A stretch of DNA of 64,000 nt from assembly GCA_937926205.1 (NCBI GenBank), contig CALEYL010000076.1:1-64000 (forward strand), read 5' to 3'. The translations under genes and the position numbers were made by a program. The notes under the pieces are model-generated. The model was given only the letters and a program-made list of their open reading frames with translations, made no database searches and was not told the origin of the DNA. Positions 25,782 through 35,400 of this stretch are shown in pieces (position 1 is the first letter of the stretch; every line of letters begins with the position of its first letter). This DNA is from an uncultured Saprospiraceae bacterium. GTDB taxonomy: Bacteria > Bacteroidota > Bacteroidia > Chitinophagales > Saprospiraceae.

Positions 25782-27257
25782 ATGAAAAAAGCTTACTTAT
25801 TTGCTCTTGTATCCCTGTTGTCGCTCAATGCAGCGCGTGCCCAGCAACCCAATTTCTGTGGTACACCGGCAGTAAAATCAGACTGGCTCATCCGGTATCA
25901 GCAAAACCCGCATGCATTTCCCCGCAGCTTTGATACGCTGTATGTGCCGATGACCATCCATTTATTAGGAACCAATTCCGGCGCTGGTTATTTTCCCCTG
26001 ACCCGGGTTTTAGATGCTGTTTGCAGCCTGAATGAGGATTTTGCCCCTACGGGTATTCGGTTTTATATCGAGGGAGAGATTAACTACATCGACAACTCTG
26101 CGTATTACGAACACGAAACATTTGGTCCGGGTTTTGATATGATGCACGAACACAATGTTGAAAATACCATCAATTGCTACTTTGTGGCGAATCCTGCAGG
26201 CGCCTGTGGTTACAGCATTTATGGACTTGGCGTAGCGCTGGGACACAATTGCATGGCTGCTGACGACAATACCTGGGCGCACGAAATGGGACACGCTTTT
26301 TCGCTTCCACATACTTTTTTTGGTTGGGAAGGCATCAGTCACTCTTTTTCTCAACCTGCGCCAGAAGAAGTGGATGGCGTCGAAGTAGAACGTGTCAGTG
26401 GTGTTAACTGTGCACAATCTGCAGATGGATTTTGTGATACCCCCCCGGATTATCTGCACAACCGTTGGAATTGCAACGATGAAGGTTTCAGCACGACCCG
26501 CCAGTTTGATCCGGACAGTGTTGAATTTCGTTCAGATGCTACCTTTTTCATGTCCTATTCCTTAGATGCCTGTTCCTCGCGTTTTTCAGACGAACAGACG
26601 GCAGCCATGCGCGCCAACATCATTGACGAACGTCCCAATTTCCTTTTTGACCAAACGCCTGCTTACCCGGTTCCTGATTCCATCGGCCTGACCAGTCCGG
26701 CAAATGGAGAAACGATTATGACAACTACCGACGCTCTGCTGAGCTGGGAACCAACGCCCAATGCGACCCATTACTTTGTGCAGGTTTCACCGCTGCCTTC
26801 ATTCGGTAGTCTGGTTTTTGGCGGCGTAGTGGAGGGGGAATCCCTTCAACTTACCGATTTGCAACCCGGAAGAAAATACTTCTGGCGGATGCGTCCATTT
26901 AATAAGGTTTTTGCCTGCACCAGTTTTGCTGCAACGAAAAATTTTACAACCGGTACGGTTACGGCATCGGAAGAACTGGAAACAACGGTCGCGGACGTAC
27001 GCGTATTTCCGCAGCCGGCTTCTTCCAGCCAAAACATTCGTGTGGCTTTTCAAGCCAGTGAAGAAAAGCGCCTGAATGTTCGGGTGGTTAACATGCTGGG
27101 GGTTACTGTTTGGGAAAAAGAACTGGCGGCTCAAAGTGGGATCAATAACTTTGAAATAGACGCTATTGCGCGTGCCGGTTTCTATGCCCTAATGATTCAG
27201 CAAAAAGATGCCGGAAATCAGGGGCAGATTGTCCGTCCCCTTATTGTAATGGAGTAA
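25782..27257 (+). CDS. Secreted M43-like zinc metalloprotease, T9SS type A (paralogue 2)
   Basis: 491 residues. Signal peptide 1-20 (ARAQ). The zinc site is HEMGHAFSLPH (H167, E168, H171, H177), and FMSYSLDACSSRFSDEQ carries the putative Met-turn. The region VNCAQSADGFCDTPPDY is shared with the other two copies and holds conserved cysteines. A fibronectin-III-like domain (about 305-400) and a T9SS type A domain (VRVFPQPAS ... ARAGFYALMI) follow. It is closer to paralogue 3 than to paralogue 1, for example in FSLPHTFxGWEG. The third gene starts 27 bases downstream, so these two are probably cotranscribed. Confidence 0.86.
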   Translation: MKKAYLFALVSLLSLNAARAQQPNFCGTPAVKSDWLIRYQQNPHAFPRSFDTLYVPMTIHLLGTNSGAGYFPLTRVLDAVCSLNEDFAPTGIRFYIEGEINYIDNSAYYEHETFGPGFDMMHEHNVENTINCYFVANPAGACGYSIYGLGVALGHNCMAADDNTWAHEMGHAFSLPHTFFGWEGISHSFSQPAPEEVDGVEVERVSGVNCAQSADGFCDTPPDYLHNRWNCNDEGFSTTRQFDPDSVEFRSDATFFMSYSLDACSSRFSDEQTAAMRANIIDERPNFLFDQTPAYPVPDSIGLTSPANGETIMTTTDALLSWEPTPNATHYFVQVSPLPSFGSLVFGGVVEGESLQLTDLQPGRKYFWRMRPFNKVFACTSFAATKNFTTGTVTASEELETTVADVRVFPQPASSSQNIRVAFQASEEKRLNVRVVNMLGVTVWEKELAAQSGINNFEIDAIARAGFYALMIQQKDAGNQGQIVRPLIVME

Positions 27258-27284
27258 TTCAGGTAAATCAAAACATCTGATCCT

Positions 27285-28853
27285 ATGAATCGTGCTGTGC
27301 GTTTGCTTTTGCTCGGTCTGTTTTGTGTTCCTTTTTTTGGAGTTGCACAAACTGGTAATGTAGATACCAAACCATGTGGTACGGTGTCAGGGCGTTCAGC
27401 CTGGCTGAAAAAATACCAGTTGCAGCCCGAACTTTATGAAAAGAATACAGACACGATCTTGTATGTACCACTGACGATTCATTTATTGGGTACGGATGAA
27501 GGATTGGGCTTTTTTTCAATCAATCAGTTGTTAGATGCCTTGTGTACACTCAACGAAGATTTTGTTCAGGCCAAAATCCAGTTTTTTATCGAAGGAGAAA
27601 TCAACTACCTGTACAATTCGGCCTGGGATAGCCACGATTCCGTACCTCAGGGCGCCCTGATGATGTTTGCCAATAATGTTCCCAATACGCTCAATTGCTA
27701 TTTTGTTACGGATCCGGCAGGAAATTGCGGATACAACCTGCCTTACGCGGGCATCGCCATGAAAAAAGCCTGTGCCGGAGCCAGCGACCATACCTGGGCC
27801 CACGAAATTGGCCATGCTTTTTCACTTCCCCATACTTTTCTGGGTTGGGAAGGCGGTGTTAGCTATGATAACAACGTTCCGCATGACTTCAATAACCCCG
27901 CGCCAGCTTATGTTACCTACAATTATACGTATTTCAAGGATACCCTCATTCTCGATACGCTGATCATCGACACGGCCTTTGTTGAGCTCGTCGACGGCAG
28001 CAATTGTGCTTTTGCCGCGGATGGCTTTTGTGACACGGCGCCGGATTATCTGGCTGGAAGGTGGCCCTGTAATGCTGATCTTGAGAGCAGCATCGTCCAA
28101 ACTGACCCGGCAGGCGTACAGTTTCGCTCTGATGCCACCCCGATCATGTCTTATTCGAACGACAATTGTTCCAGTCGGTTTTCCGATCAGCAAATTGCAG
28201 CCATGCGGGCCAATTTACAGGATGAAAAGCCCAATTTGCTTTACGATCAAACGCCGTTGCCTTTGGTTTCGGCCGTACCCACAACACTTTTGTCGCCAGC
28301 TCCGGCAGAAACGGTCCCCTACAACAACGTTTTTCTGGAGTGGAGTGCTGTGGAAGCGGCAACCGGCTATGTCATTCAGGTCAATCGTCTGCCAAATTTT
28401 CCTGCGAGTCTGACCAAAGAATATACGGTATTGAATGCAACCAGTACCCTTCTTTTCGACCTGGAGAACAACAGAACCTACTACTGGAAAGTACGCGCTT
28501 TTAATACGGATCATTTTTGCACGGGGTTTTCTCCGGCCATTTCATTTAAAACAGCCGAAATCAGTGCGGTAACCGGCACCGTCAGACCGGCATGGCTGAA
28601 CCTGTTTCCAAATCCGCTATCGGACGGAGCGACCCTGAACCTTCAGTTGGACGGAGATAAGGCTTCGGATTTTTCGGAAGTACAATTGCTCGACCTCTCA
28701 GGCAGGCAGCTCTGGCAGGCATTCCTGAACGATGTGCAGGTGACTGCCGGCAACTACGGGTTGAAGATTCCGGCAGCGCTGCCCGCTGGCATGTATTTGT
28801 TAAAACTGAAGGGCTACCAAAGTCAATGGGTTGAAAAGGTCATCGTGAATTAA
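27285..28853 (+). CDS. Secreted M43-like zinc metalloprotease, T9SS type A (paralogue 3)
   Basis: 522 residues. Signal peptide 1-21. Zinc site HEIGHAFSLPH (H173, E174, H177, H183) and Met-turn candidate IMSYSNDNCSSRFSDQQ. Compared with paralogue 2 it has an insertion at about residues 191-233 before the shared LVDGSNCAFAADGFCD segment; it includes a small internal duplication, DTLILDTLIIDT (219-230). A fibronectin-III-like domain and a T9SS type A sorting domain follow (LFPNPLSDG ... LPAGMYLLKL ... EKVIVN). It ends 24 bases from the converging aminotransferase gene. Confidence 0.86.
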   Translation: MNRAVRLLLLGLFCVPFFGVAQTGNVDTKPCGTVSGRSAWLKKYQLQPELYEKNTDTILYVPLTIHLLGTDEGLGFFSINQLLDALCTLNEDFVQAKIQFFIEGEINYLYNSAWDSHDSVPQGALMMFANNVPNTLNCYFVTDPAGNCGYNLPYAGIAMKKACAGASDHTWAHEIGHAFSLPHTFLGWEGGVSYDNNVPHDFNNPAPAYVTYNYTYFKDTLILDTLIIDTAFVELVDGSNCAFAADGFCDTAPDYLAGRWPCNADLESSIVQTDPAGVQFRSDATPIMSYSNDNCSSRFSDQQIAAMRANLQDEKPNLLYDQTPLPLVSAVPTTLLSPAPAETVPYNNVFLEWSAVEAATGYVIQVNRLPNFPASLTKEYTVLNATSTLLFDLENNRTYYWKVRAFNTDHFCTGFSPAISFKTAEISAVTGTVRPAWLNLFPNPLSDGATLNLQLDGDKASDFSEVQLLDLSGRQLWQAFLNDVQVTAGNYGLKIPAALPAGMYLLKLKGYQSQWVEKVIVN

Positions 28854-28877
28854 AGCATCAGCGACGCGGTATGCTTC

Positions 28878-30116
28878 TCAGTTCCACGAAGGCATTTCTT
28901 CCTCCATTACTGTAGCTGCCGTTCTTCGGCCCGGATAGGTTTGCAGCGCTTCTGCAAGACAATCCATGGCAGCTTCCAGGTCCTGAACATTGAGCACATA
29001 GGCGATGCGTACTTCGTCTTTTCCAAGCCCCGGCGTTGCATAAAAGCCAGCCCCTGGTGAAAGCATCAACGTTGCCCCCCGATACTCAAAATCCGTCAAC
29101 AACCACTGGCAAAAATCATCGGCGTCGGCAATTGGAAAACGGGCAAAGCAGTAAAATGCGCCACCCGGTAAATAGCTGCTTACTCCGGGCATTTGCTGCA
29201 GGCGATTGTAAACCACCATCCTGCGCCGGTCGTACTCTGCTTTTACTTCTATCAGGTAGTTGTCGCCAACGTCAATAGCCGCTTCTGCCACAATCTGTCC
29301 CAGCGTTGGCGGGCTTAAGCGCAGTTTGGCATACAGCGACACGGCATTCAGGACCGCCTTGTTCCGGGTAACCATGGCGCCGACCCTTGCACCACAGGCA
29401 CTGTATCTTTTAGAAATGGAATCAATGACAATGACGTGATCTTCAGCGCCTTCTATGTTAAGCGCCGAGAAGAAGGGCTGCCCGTCGTAACAAAACTCCC
29501 TGTAAACCTCATCCACTATCAGGTAAAGGTCGTAGGCTTTGGCCAGAAGCGCCAGGCTTTCCAGTACTTCTCTGCCATAGAATGTTCCGGTCGGGTTGTT
29601 GGGATTGGTGATGAAAATCGCTTTGGTTTGTGCCGTGAGGCAACGTTCGAAAGCCGCTACATCGGGCAGCGCAAAACCGGTTTCGATGTCGCAGGTAATG
29701 GCACGCATCTGTACGTCGGCGATGTGTGCAAAACCGTTGTAATTGGCATAGAAAGGTTCCGGAGCCAAAACTTCATCACCCTGATTCAGGCAGGAAAGAA
29801 AAACCAACTGGATGGCTTCTGATGCGCCGGTTGTAACAATGACGTTTTCATAATTAATGGAAACATCAAAACGCGCATAGTATTCGCAGAGCTTTTTCCG
29901 ATAGGAGAGAAGGCCTTCTGCCGGACTGTATTCCAGAATTTCGAGCGTGGTTTGCTTCACTTGCTCCATAGCTGCCGCGGGGGTCAGAATATCCGGCTGG
30001 CCTATATTCAGGTGGTATACGTGCTTACCGGCGGCTTTAGCCTGTTCAGCCAGTGGGGCAAGTTTGCGAAACGGAGAAAGCGGCACTTGCTGGCCTCTCT
30101 TCGAAATCGAAGGCAT
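28878..30116 (-). CDS. Pyridoxal-phosphate-dependent class I/II aminotransferase
   Basis: 412 residues, fold type I aminotransferase of the aspartate aminotransferase family. Motifs: LNIGQPD near residue 36-42, GASEA (97-101), ITNPNNPTGT (169-178), IVDEVYREF (200-208) and the PLP lysine K236 in SISKRYSACGARVG. It transfers the amino group of an amino acid to 2-oxoglutarate; aspartate, alanine or aromatic substrates are all possible. The C-terminal ~20 residues are extra and acidic. Single gene with its own consensus -7 element at 30237-30244. Confidence 0.9.
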   Translation of the reverse strand: MPSISKRGQQVPLSPFRKLAPLAEQAKAAGKHVYHLNIGQPDILTPAAAMEQVKQTTLEILEYSPAEGLLSYRKKLCEYYARFDVSINYENVIVTTGASEAIQLVFLSCLNQGDEVLAPEPFYANYNGFAHIADVQMRAITCDIETGFALPDVAAFERCLTAQTKAIFITNPNNPTGTFYGREVLESLALLAKAYDLYLIVDEVYREFCYDGQPFFSALNIEGAEDHVIVIDSISKRYSACGARVGAMVTRNKAVLNAVSLYAKLRLSPPTLGQIVAEAAIDVGDNYLIEVKAEYDRRRMVVYNRLQQMPGVSSYLPGGAFYCFARFPIADADDFCQWLLTDFEYRGATLMLSPGAGFYATPGLGKDEVRIAYVLNVQDLEAAMDCLAEALQTYPGRRTAATVMEEEMPSWN

Positions 30117-30236
30117 GTTTTTGTTCTTTTAGTCTTGAAAGTCGGGGTTAAAAGACGGCCCGGCATCAAAACGATGGTTACCGATGTTGTTTCTTTTCCG
30201 CTAAAATGGAAACAGGAAAACGCCATCTTGTAGGCG

Positions 30237-30244
30237 CAAAGATA
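30237..30244 (-). promoter_or_regulatory. Bacteroidota -7 element for the aminotransferase gene
   Basis: Minus-strand TATCTTTG followed by C fits TAnnTTTG(C/T), ~120 bases upstream of the start codon. Confidence 0.5.
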
Positions 30245-30362
30245 GCCTGTGGCTTTACATGTCAGGAGAAAAAAATACGATTTTCTTTTGGCAGGTTACC
30301 GATGTTTAACAGACTTAATAATAATTTAACGCCTGCGTAGTCGTATTAGCGCGATGATGGGT

Positions 30363-30370
30363 TACTTTTG
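30363..30370 (+). promoter_or_regulatory. Bacteroidota -7 element directly before the response regulator
   Basis: TACTTTTG followed by C fits TAnnTTTG. It is only 11 bases from the ATG at 30382 (20 from the ATG at 30391), which would give a nearly leaderless message; this favours the second ATG. Confidence 0.45.
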
Positions 30371-30381
30371 CGAAACCGCAT

Positions 30382-31077
30382 ATGCACCATATGGATTTTA
30401 TTAAAATTCTTATTGTTGACGACGAGCCGGATATTTTGGAGTTTCTCCAATACAATCTTCAGAAAGAAGGTTATTCGGTGATCACTGCCTCCGATGGCGA
30501 AGAAGGCATTTTATTGGCTGAACGGGAAAAGCCAAATTTGATCATACTGGACATCATGATGCCTAAAATGGATGGTGTTGAAGTCTGTCGTCAGCTCAGA
30601 ACCCGCCCTGAATTTGATAAAACAGTCATCGCTTTCCTCACTGCGAGGGAAGAAGACTATTCTCAAATTGCTGCATTAGAGGTTGGTGGCGACGATTACA
30701 TTACCAAACCCATTCGCCCCCGGGTTTTACTCAGCCGCATTAAAGCCTTATTGCGTCGCAACGATCGTCTTGATGTTCAGGAAAACCAGGGTGGCATCAT
30801 TCGGATGGGCGACCTTTCGATCAATGCAGAAAATGTTACGGTACAAAAGGGTGAGCTCGTCATTGAACTCGCCAAAAAAGAATTTGAACTGCTTACGCTG
30901 CTGGTCTCCAAACCCGGAAAAGTATTTTCAAGGGAAGAGATTTTCAACAAGGTCTGGGGTACAGATGTTATTGTTGGAAATCGCACCATAGACGTTCACA
31001 TCAGAAAGTTGCGCGAAAAAATTGGAGAAGATTACATCAAAACCATTAAAGGTATTGGCTATAAATTTGAGTTTTAG
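30382..31077 (+). CDS. OmpR/PhoB-family response regulator
   Basis: 231 residues. A receiver domain at 5-125 has acidic residues in VDDEPD, phosphoacceptor D57 in LIILDIMMPKMDG and the conserved Lys in DDYITKPI. A winged-helix DNA-binding domain fills about 135-231 (LAKKEFELLTLLVSKPGKVFSREEI, VIVGNRTIDVHIRKLREKIG, IKGIGYKF). It is a transcription factor switched by phosphorylation from the adjacent kinase. The ATG at 30391 would shorten it by three residues. It resembles PhoB-like regulators in Bacteroidota, but no phosphate genes are near. Confidence 0.93.
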   Translation: MHHMDFIKILIVDDEPDILEFLQYNLQKEGYSVITASDGEEGILLAEREKPNLIILDIMMPKMDGVEVCRQLRTRPEFDKTVIAFLTAREEDYSQIAALEVGGDDYITKPIRPRVLLSRIKALLRRNDRLDVQENQGGIIRMGDLSINAENVTVQKGELVIELAKKEFELLTLLVSKPGKVFSREEIFNKVWGTDVIVGNRTIDVHIRKLREKIGEDYIKTIKGIGYKFEF

Positions 31078-31093
31078 GGGGCGGCTGGCTTCT

Positions 31094-32143
31094 ATGATGA
31101 AAAACCCGACTCCGCAGCAGGTTGCCCTGCTGACGGCCCTGATTATTGCCGGGGCCGGAGTAGTCCTTTTTGTCGTTGCACTGCTCATCAGTGTTTACTT
31201 CAGTTCTTTTGTCGTGGGTTTGTTCTTTACAATCGCTCTGTTTGGCCTGGCATATTTTATCAGCATATATTACCTCAAGGAATACATCTATCGGAAGATT
31301 AAGGTCATATACAAAACAATCCACCAACAAAAGCTTTCTCCCGGCGAGCGCCCTATGGTGATTGACATGACGAGTCATATCGTGGAAGATGTGGAAAAAG
31401 AAGTCGAGCAATGGGCCATTGAACAACAAAATGAACTGGACAAATACAAATCCTGGGCTGAATACCGGCGTAAGTTTGTCGGCGATATATCGCATGAACT
31501 GAAAACGCCGATTTTCAACATTCAGGGGTATTTGCATACCCTTCTGGAAGGCGGCATGTACGACGAAGAAGTGAACGTAACCTTCCTCAAAAAGGCGGTT
31601 AAGAATGTGGAACGCCTGCATACCATTGTAGAAGACCTGAGTACCATTTCCCGTCTGGAATCGGGCGAGTTGATTCTCGATATGCAGGTATTTGACATCC
31701 ACATGCTGGCAGAGGAGGTTTTCGAAGATCTGGAATTCAAAGCAGCAGGGAAAAACATCAAGCTGGAATTCAAAGAAGGCGCTTCTTTGGGGTATAAAGT
31801 CAGAGCTGACCGCGAAAGTGTCCGGCAGATTCTCATGAACCTGCTATACAATTCCATTAAATACGGCAACCCTAACGGGAAAACGAAGGTTGGATTTTAC
31901 GATATGGACAAAAACATCCTCATCGAAGTTGCTGACAACGGCATTGGTATCCCCGGCAAGCATCTTAACCACGTTTTCGATAGATTCTATCGGGTAGATA
32001 AAAGCCGTTCCCGGGCTCAGGGTGGCTCCGGACTGGGCCTGGCCATCGTTAAACACATCATTGAGGCGCACAAGCAGACCATCAACGTTCGCAGTACGCC
32101 TAATGTAGGCTCTACCTTTGGGTTTACGCTGGAAAAAGCCTGA
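31094..32143 (+). CDS. Sensor histidine kinase with two adjacent membrane helices
   Basis: 349 residues. Two membrane segments (about 11-35 and 38-60) are joined by only a few residues, so there is almost no extracytoplasmic sensor domain. The HisKA domain has the phospho-accepting H134 in FVGDISHELKTP. The ATPase domain shows N, G1 and G2 boxes (NLLYNSIKYG, DNGIGIP, GGSGLGLAIVKHI). It probably senses within the membrane or via partners, as PhoR-like kinases do. The start at 31094 lies 17 bases after the regulator's stop; an in-frame start upstream would overlap the regulator and was rejected. Cognate kinase of the upstream regulator. Confidence 0.93.
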   Translation: MMKNPTPQQVALLTALIIAGAGVVLFVVALLISVYFSSFVVGLFFTIALFGLAYFISIYYLKEYIYRKIKVIYKTIHQQKLSPGERPMVIDMTSHIVEDVEKEVEQWAIEQQNELDKYKSWAEYRRKFVGDISHELKTPIFNIQGYLHTLLEGGMYDEEVNVTFLKKAVKNVERLHTIVEDLSTISRLESGELILDMQVFDIHMLAEEVFEDLEFKAAGKNIKLEFKEGASLGYKVRADRESVRQILMNLLYNSIKYGNPNGKTKVGFYDMDKNILIEVADNGIGIPGKHLNHVFDRFYRVDKSRSRAQGGSGLGLAIVKHIIEAHKQTINVRSTPNVGSTFGFTLEKA

Positions 32144-32414
32144 GTATTCAGTTGGCAGTTTGCAACTTCAACAACTGCCCACTGCCAACTGAAAAACTGC
32201 CAGCTAAAAAGGTTCCCGCAAAGGTCGCGAAGGACTCGCAAAGGCCGCAAAGCTTCTTACTAAAGCCATTCATTTGCAATCTCACAACTACCAACTGCCA
32301 ACTGAGATACTGCCAACTGATCTATTCCCAACGGTCAATTGCTTATACAGATGCCAATCAGCAGCAAACTCTATCCTGCCCACTGCCAACTGAATCTGCC
32401 AGCTAAACCCCCGC
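32144..32414. repeat. Degenerate ACTGCCA-type heptamer repeats between convergent genes
   Basis: The 270-base gap has repeated pieces of the form ACTGCC(A/C) spaced by 7 (32174-32190, 32287-32318, 32384-32400), and a central block with CGCAAAGG repeated (about 32217-32250). No coding sequence is convincing. It resembles the 7-nt-period arrays elsewhere in the window, though in a decayed state. Confidence 0.6.
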
Positions 32415-35400
32415 CTATTCTTTCAAAATAACGGCATCGATCTCTTTTTCTTTCACCATTTTATTGAACTCAGGCAACTGCTCGTTTTTTACTTTGCGGA
32501 AAATTGCCAGTTGTGCATCGATTTTCGCAACCAGCTCATCCTTAACCTGTTTTGCCTGCCTTGTAGGCGGATAGTCGCCAAAACCTACGGTTGACCCAAC
32601 ATGCGCCAGTTTGTTGTTCAGGCGAATGGGGTAATTAAGCGGATCCTGACCACTTTTGTTTTTGGTCTGATACAACTCCTTTTCAACCACCGTAAGGGCA
32701 GAATCGATGGCGCTCGCTTTAGTGGCAATCGGCTTTAAAGCATCATTGTCTTTGATTTTCGCTTTAAGCGTATTCAGCTGATCGCGAATGCTGCGAATGT
32801 CAATAATGGCCTGGTGTGTTTCCGTTAGCTTATCGCGCACGGAAATCAGGAAATCAAATTGTTCCTGTAATTCAGCCTGACTTGACTCGGAACGCGGATC
32901 TTTCAGAATTTCAAAAGACTGCTCCTGCGTTTCTTTACCAACCGTCAGTTTGACAACATAATTGCCGGGTGCCGCTCTTGGCCCGGTAACGCCGCCTGCC
33001 CAAAGAATCATGCCATCGAATTTTTTGGCATCCGGATACCGCATGTTCCAGACAAAAAGATTGCCGCCTTTTTTCAAATCCGACAATTTGCCCACCTTTT
33101 CATCATCCTTTGAAGTACTGGAAAACTCCCGGATCAGGGTGCCATCCTGTTGATAAAACGCAAGGTTTACTTCAACGGAGTCGAGTGGTTTTTCTTTCAG
33201 GTAAAAATGTGTCATGACACCGCCCGGGTGGTTCAACCCTTCCCGCTTCAGCACATTTTTGTTTTGAAAGCCACCCATGCGGTAACTTGGCATCGGCTTG
33301 TATAAATGGAAGGCTGATTTTGCCAGTCCGTCTGACAACTGGTGCAGTACGGTAAGATCATCAATGATCCACAAGCTGCGCCCCTGGGTAGCGGCGATAA
33401 GGTTATCGTTCTTTACAACCAGGTCCGTGATCGGAACGATGGGCAGGTTTAATTGGAAAGGCTGCCAGTTTTCACCGTCATCGAAGGAAATGTACATGCC
33501 GGATTCCGTACCGCAATACAGCAATCCTTTGCGTTTGGGATCAGCTCTGACGACGCGGGTAAAATGGTCGCTTTTTATTCCTTTGGTAATAAGCTTCCAG
33601 GTTTTGCCATAGTCTTTGGTGCGGTAAATGTAAGGTTGATAGTCGCCTAATTTGTAGCGTGTTCCGACAATATAGGCCCCCCCTTTTGTAAATGGGTCAC
33701 AATCAATGCTGTTGATCATCATCCATTCGGGCATCTCAGATGGGGTCACATTTTCCCAGGCTTTTCCGTCTGAGCCGCCTCCGGTTTTGGAGAGGTATAC
33801 CAGTCCGTCATCCGATCCGGTCCACAGCAAGTCTTTTTCGTAAGGAGATTCAGTGGCAGCAAATATGGTACAGTAGTATTCTACGCTGGTATTGTCTTTA
33901 GTAATAGGACCTCCCGAAGAACCCAGTTTGGTCGGGTCGTTTCGCGTCAGGTCCGGACTGGCCAATTCCCAGGAGCGCCCGCCATCAAAACTCACATGCA
34001 CATGATTGGAAGTGGTATAGATTTTTTTGGGATTGCTGGGAGAAAAGAAGATCGGAAAATTCCACTGGAAGCGGTATTTCATGCCTTCTGCACCATGCCC
34101 CATTGGGTTATCCGGCCATACATTTACACCCTGAGACTGTTTCGTCCGGTGGTTCAGCCGGACTAAAAATCCGTCGTAGCTGCCGCCATAAACCACATCA
34201 TTGTCTAACGGATCCACGGCGATGTGGCCACTTTCGCCACCTGCTGTTTCTTCCCAGTCATCTTCTCCAATGGAAGCTCCGTTAGTGCGGTGCAACACCC
34301 GTTGGGTTGAATTGTCCTGCTGGGCAACATAGATCCGATAAGGAAAACTATTGTCGGTTGTGACCCTGTAATACTGCGCAGTTGGCTGATTGTGGTAGGT
34401 GCTCCAGTTTTCGGCGCCGTCGTAACTGACTTGCGCACCCCCGTCATCGGCAATGATCATCCGCTGGGGATTTTCAGGAGCAATCCAAAGGTCGTGGTGG
34501 TCGCCGTGAGGCGTATCGTATGATTTAAAAGTTCGCCCGCCATCGGTAGATTTAAAAAAATCCACATTCAAGACATATAGACCGTCCGCATCTTTCGGGT
34601 CGGCATAAATACGGGTGTAATACCAGGCGCGTTGGCGCAAATTCCGGTCACTGTTCAGTTTAGACCAGGTTTTTCCGCCATCGTCAGACCGGAATACGCC
34701 ACCTTCTTCGGCTTCTACCATAGCCCATACCCGCTCTGAATTGGCCGGTGATACGGCTACGCCAATGATGCCTAAGGTGCCTTTGGGCATGCCTTTGCTG
34801 GCTGAAAGATTGGTCCAGGTGTCTCCGCCGTCGGTGCTTTTCCAAAGCGCAGAACCTTCTCCGCCACTTTCCAGGCTATAAGGCGTCCTTCGGATGCGCC
34901 AGGTTGAAGCGTAGAGGATGCGCGGATTATTTGGATCCAGTGTCAGGTCCATGGCGCCGGCATCAGCATTGGCGAACAGAATGCGTTCCCATGTTTTTCC
35001 GCCATCTTTGCTTCGGTAAACGCCCCGTTCTTCACTGGATTTGTAGAGGTCACCCAATACGGCGGCGTAAACCAGATCCGGATTTTTAGGATGCACGCGG
35101 ACGCGCGGAATGTGGCGGGAGTTTTCCAGCCCTGCTTTTTTCCAGGTTTTTCCGGCATCTTCTGACTTCCACATGCCGTAGCCGTAAGAAACGTTGCCCC
35201 GAACGGTGGCTTCACCACCGCCTACATAAATAACATTGTTGTCGTATTCACTGACTGTTACTGCTCCGATAGAACCGCCGAAAAAGCCATCGCTGATGTT
35301 GGCCCAGGTTTCGCCACCATCCGTTGTACGCCAAACCCCGCCGCCAGTACTGCCAAAATAATACAGGTGCTCTTTTCCCGGAACCCCGGTAACAGCTGCA

